This document shows, piece after piece, positions 7,080-9,574 of a stretch of 9,574 nucleotides of DNA. Each line of letters begins with the position of its first letter. The first letter of the stretch is position 1. The DNA lies in the NCBI GenBank assembly GCA_035506295.1, contig DATJPR010000110.1:1-9574 (forward strand), given 5' to 3'. The notes under the pieces are model-generated. The model was not told where the DNA came from and made no database searches. It worked only from the letters and a program-made list of their open reading frames with translations. The position numbers and the translations under genes were made by a program. Source of the stretch: DATJPR01 sp035506295 (GTDB lineage: Bacteria > Bacteroidota > Ignavibacteria > UBA10030 > UBA6906).

Positions 7080-8307
7080 CACCGTGTTCTCGCGCACTTC
7101 CGGCCTCGGCCAGATCGTGCGCCGCGACCAGGACGCATGCGAGCAAAGCGCCCGGGAACACTCCGACCCACCATCCCCCGCGAAGCGTTCCCATCGCTTC
7201 ACCCATCATGTTTCCCCAGCTCGCCGTCGGCGGTTGAATGCCCAACCCCAGAAATCCCAATGCGGCTTCAGCCAGCACCACGTTCGCGAACTGCAGAATG
7301 CCCATGCTTGCCAGCACGGGCGCCAGGTTCGGGAGCATGTGCCGGAGCACGATGCGCCACCTGGAAACGCCGAGCAGCCGGGAGGCAAGAATGAATTCCC
7401 GCTCTCGGAGCGCCACCACTTCTCCCCGAATCACCCGGGCGGCAGTCATCCAGCCGGTACAAGCGAGGACGACGATCAGTGTCGTCACCGACTGCCCGAG
7501 GAAGGCCATAAGTCCGATAGCCAGGAAGAGCCCCGGGATTGCGAGCGCGAGATCGGTGAGCCTCATGAGGACGAAGTCGATGAGGCGCGAACCTGTCCCC
7601 GCTGCAAACCCGATCAGCGACCCGATCAGCACCGAGAGCAAAGTCGCGGTGACACCGATGCCCAGGGACACCCTGGCACCGGCTATGATGCGGCTTAGCA
7701 GATCGCGTCCATTGTCGTCCGTCCCCAACACGAAGACGAAGCCACCAACGGGCTTTAATTTCGAGACACCTTCACTTGACGGAGCTTGATCAGGGGCGGA
7801 CGCAGTACTTCGACGCGACAGCAGCCATTGCGTCGCCTCGAAACAAACCCCTTTTGCCCCTTCCTGAGCCGATACATGACCTGGCTCTGGGGATTCAAAT
7901 TGCATTCCCCGTGCCAATGGCGGGAGAAGTCGGCTTGTTGCCAGATTTCCCTGGCTATTTGGGGGAACCGGGGCCAGAAATGGAGCACACAGGGAGACGA
8001 ACACCATGAACGCCAGAAAAGCGGCAGCAAGATTCCAGCGAGATTTGGCCGGAGGAGGGCTCAGTTCTCGTGGCGAAGTTCGAGCAAGCCGCAGGACAAC
8101 TTTTCCCAATAGAAATGCAAGCAAAAGCCACCATACAACAGCCGCAATCCAGAATTCGACGAGACGACCGGCTTCGAGGTCGGCAGATGTGAGGGCGTAC
8201 GCAAGCGAAAGAGTGCTTTTCCAGACCAATTCCCAGCGCAGTACCGTCGTGACCACGAGGATTGACAAGAAGAAGAGAAGCCAGCCTGTGGGAATTCTTC
8301 GGCTCAT
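7033..8307 (-). CDS. DppC/OppC-type ABC transporter permease, extended N-terminus
   Basis: An inner-membrane permease subunit of a peptide/nickel-type ABC importer, pairing with the DppB-like protein. Diagnostic features are GTDDNGRDLLSRIIAGAR from residue 195, the cytoplasmic EAA loop that contacts the ATPase (EFILASRLLGVSRWRIVLRH, 304-323) and ALGFLGLGIQPPTASWG at 349-365. At 424 residues it is longer than the roughly 280-310 of most DppC proteins. The extra length is an N-terminal region with two additional hydrophobic helices (about 8-24 and 52-73), before the helix at 91-113 that matches the usual DppC first helix, plus a long loop (about 115-190) before the GTD motif. The tail after residue 400 is polar and unlike the usual GDGLRDALDP ending. 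ATGA overlaps the dppB-like stop. Substrate is not determinable; peptides are the family default. Confidence 0.92.
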   Translation of the reverse strand: MSRRIPTGWLLFFLSILVVTTVLRWELVWKSTLSLAYALTSADLEAGRLVEFWIAAVVWWLLLAFLLGKVVLRLARTSPRELSPPPAKSRWNLAAAFLAFMVFVSLCAPFLAPVPPNSQGNLATSRLLPPLARGMQFESPEPGHVSAQEGAKGVCFEATQWLLSRRSTASAPDQAPSSEGVSKLKPVGGFVFVLGTDDNGRDLLSRIIAGARVSLGIGVTATLLSVLIGSLIGFAAGTGSRLIDFVLMRLTDLALAIPGLFLAIGLMAFLGQSVTTLIVVLACTGWMTAARVIRGEVVALREREFILASRLLGVSRWRIVLRHMLPNLAPVLASMGILQFANVVLAEAALGFLGLGIQPPTASWGNMMGEAMGTLRGGWWVGVFPGALLACVLVAAHDLAEAGSAREHGDGRNRYDQSSIQDHS

Positions 8308-9293
8308 GAGAGTCGAATCCTCGGATCGATGATTGCGTGCACAATATCAGCCACGAGGTTGCCGGCGACCACTACAACGCCTCCGAGAATCGTGCAACCA
8401 AGGATCAGAGGATAGTCTCTGGCAAATACGGAAACCACGATGAGGCGTCCCATGCCGGGCCAGGCGAAGAGAGTTTCCGTCACAAGAACGCCTGTCAGGA
8501 GTGCGCCAATCTCCATTCCTACTATCGAGATCATCGGGCCGAGTGAATTCAGGAGGACATAGCGGCGGAAGACGATCCGAGGTTTCAAACCCATCGCGTC
8601 TGCGGCGAGGACGAATTCCTGATTGCGCGTTTCTTCGATTTTTGAGGAGAGATATCGCGCGAGGCCCGCCGCTCCCGGGATCGCCAGGGTGAGGACGGGA
8701 AGAGCGAGATGGTTGAGCAGATCGCCGATGGAGTCAGGTGTCCACCCCGGCGAGGAGCCCGGAGACATGGTACCCGAAGAAGGGAAGAGACCGAGGGCGA
8801 ACGAGAAAATTGTCACCAACAGTAATCCCACCCAAAACGTCGGCAAGGAATAGACGACGAGCGTGCCGCGCGAAATCCATCGGTCGATGCCCGACCCCGG
8901 CCGTCGCTTTGCGATGCTGACAAGAGCGAACGCGAGAAGGATTTCTGCAACAAGAGCAGGGATGCCGAGAAGGAGAGTCCGGGGGAAGACCTGAGAGAGA
9001 ATCGCAGCGACGGGCATATTGAACGCGAAAGAATCACCGAGGTTCCCTTTGAGGAGCTGACCGAGCCAGAGAGCGTATTGGGCGTGCAACGGTCGATCCA
9101 ACCCGAACTGTATCCGGAGTTGTTCCGCCGCAGCCGGTGAAGCGGTCGGAGAGAGATAGAGCGTTGCCGGGTCTCCGGGGAGCAGACGGGCGAGGAAAAA
9201 GACAAGCGTCACCAGACCCAACAACAACGGGATCAGGTGGAGAACCCTGCGCAAGGCATATCTGAGGAGCGGGCTAGTGTTCGACTGTGGCAA
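8304..9293 (-). CDS. DppB/OppB-type ABC transporter permease
   Basis: A 329-residue permease of the usual family length, forming the importer channel with the DppC-like partner. The first helix (about 17-37) ends in LPGDPA (38-43), a hallmark of the DppB group. Further markers are SLPTFWVGLLL (149-159), the EAA loop (NQEFVLAADAMGLKPRIVFR, 224-243), ETLFAWPGMGRL (273-284) and ARDYPLI (291-297). About six membrane helices are visible. The start codon is TTG at 9293, supported by a GGAGG 9 nt upstream; no ATG lies in frame between it and helix 1. The gene overlaps the end of the solute-binding-protein gene by 20 bp and shares ATGA with the next permease gene, so coupled translation is likely. 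Substrate specificity (peptide, nickel, glutathione and so on) cannot be read from the permease. Confidence 0.95.
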   Translation of the reverse strand: MPQSNTSPLLRYALRRVLHLIPLLLGLVTLVFFLARLLPGDPATLYLSPTASPAAAEQLRIQFGLDRPLHAQYALWLGQLLKGNLGDSFAFNMPVAAILSQVFPRTLLLGIPALVAEILLAFALVSIAKRRPGSGIDRWISRGTLVVYSLPTFWVGLLLVTIFSFALGLFPSSGTMSPGSSPGWTPDSIGDLLNHLALPVLTLAIPGAAGLARYLSSKIEETRNQEFVLAADAMGLKPRIVFRRYVLLNSLGPMISIVGMEIGALLTGVLVTETLFAWPGMGRLIVVSVFARDYPLILGCTILGGVVVVAGNLVADIVHAIIDPRIRLS

Positions 9294-9574
9294 CGTCGTC
9301 CGCCTCCAGATGCCACTCCCATGCTTCCTGGGTAGTACCCAGGATACCGATGTGTGTTCCCTCGACGCGGGTATTCACTCCCGTGATCTCATCAATCCAG
9401 TAGAGCATCGTACAGGGTTGTTGATCATTGATTATGCATTGGAATTCCTTCCAGAGCGGCGCGCCGTCGACATCATTTTCGACCAGCTTGCTCGCCGCAA
9501 GAATCGCATCGACACGCGCACTTCTGAAACCGGTCACGTTGAACGGATACTTCTCCAGATCTGAGCCCCAGAGA
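9274..9574 (-). CDS. Family-5 extracellular solute-binding protein, C-terminal fragment
   Basis: About 99 residues up to the stop at 9274; the frame is open to the window edge, so the N-terminus lies outside. The fragment reads as the end of an SBP_bac_5 (DppA/OppA-like) binding protein. It has FNVTGFRSARVDAIL, like the family's tGy.n.evDell motif, then LWKEFQCIINDQQPCTMLYW, matching the region where such proteins have the repeated 'eiq..i.ed.P.i.ly' helix and strand, then a short tail. An apparent GTG start at 9537 is an internal Val codon, since the homology continues upstream of it. Context strongly supports the call: two cognate permease genes follow directly, with a 20-bp overlap. The full protein should be periplasmic and deliver substrate to the permeases. 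The ligand is unknown. Confidence 0.82.
   Translation of the reverse strand, partial: LWGSDLEKYPFNVTGFRSARVDAILAASKLVENDVDGAPLWKEFQCIINDQQPCTMLYWIDEITGVNTRVEGTHIGILGTTQEAWEWHLEADDVATVEH
9303..9307 (-). promoter_or_regulatory. Strong RBS deciding the TTG start of the dppB-like gene
   Basis: GGAGG on the minus strand lies 9 nt before TTG 9293, inside the end of the solute-binding-protein gene. It is the best Shine-Dalgarno seen for any gene here and is the reason for choosing the rare TTG start. Confidence 0.7.

Noticed and set aside
7033..7110. Possible frameshift at the end of the DppC-like gene
   Set aside because: The residues VLVAAHDLAEAG still align with the usual VLAFNLLGDGLR end of the family at the expected distance, so the tail is divergent, not shifted.
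7080..7202. Longer N-terminus for the kinase beginning at 7202
   Set aside because: It would overlap the permease gene by 170 bp, and the extra 41 residues are basic and Trp/Arg/Cys-rich, unlike a kinase N-terminus.
7057..7698. Plus-strand frame of 213 codons, rich in charged residues and Pro/His
   Set aside because: Antisense to the DppC-like permease; its composition is what a membrane-protein gene gives when read on the other strand.
1..9574. CRISPR array, tRNA, rRNA, insertion sequence or phage attachment site
   Set aside because: No regularly spaced repeats, tRNA-like cloverleaf, transposase motifs or terminal inverted repeats were seen on either strand.

Overview
All supported genes in this window lie on the minus strand, so transcription runs from high to low coordinates. 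Base composition is moderately GC-rich. A lipoprotein with an SPII signal, sigma-54 regulation, Hanks-type kinases and long TPR proteins suggest a Gram-negative environmental bacterium, perhaps of the FCB/KSB1/Gemmatimonadota kind or a deltaproteobacterium-like lineage. That placement is inference only; no taxonomic marker is present.

Region 1 (9574 down to 3354) is a compact run of overlapping genes. In order they are the C-terminal end of a family-5 (peptide/nickel type) solute-binding protein, a DppB/OppB-type permease, a DppC/OppC-type permease with an unusual N-terminal extension, a 1241-residue Ser/Thr kinase fused to a STAND/AAA-type ATPase and a long TPR array, and a sigma-54 enhancer-binding protein (EBP) whose start overlaps the kinase end. 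Every junction overlaps (20, 4, 47 and 32 bp), so the five genes look like one translationally coupled operon. The two permease genes are followed by the kinase instead of the usual DppD/DppF ATPase genes.

Region 2 (1695-1924) is a 230-bp gap holding a good -24/-12 sigma-54 promoter facing the next gene. Upstream of it are several dyads, the best being a perfect 7-bp inverted repeat with an additional half-site two helical turns away. These are candidate enhancer sites for the neighbouring EBP.

Region 3 (1694 down to 1) holds the probable output: a small ZU5-like lipoprotein and, 47 bp further on, a TPR protein that runs off the window edge.

Working model (inference): a peptide-type importer is genetically locked to a cytoplasmic kinase/STAND/TPR sensor. 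The sensor controls an EBP with a degenerate receiver domain, which drives a sigma-54 promoter for a surface lipoprotein and a second TPR protein. The logic recalls peptide import plus TPR sensing in Firmicutes RRNPP systems, but it is built from different parts and I do not recognise it as a described system.
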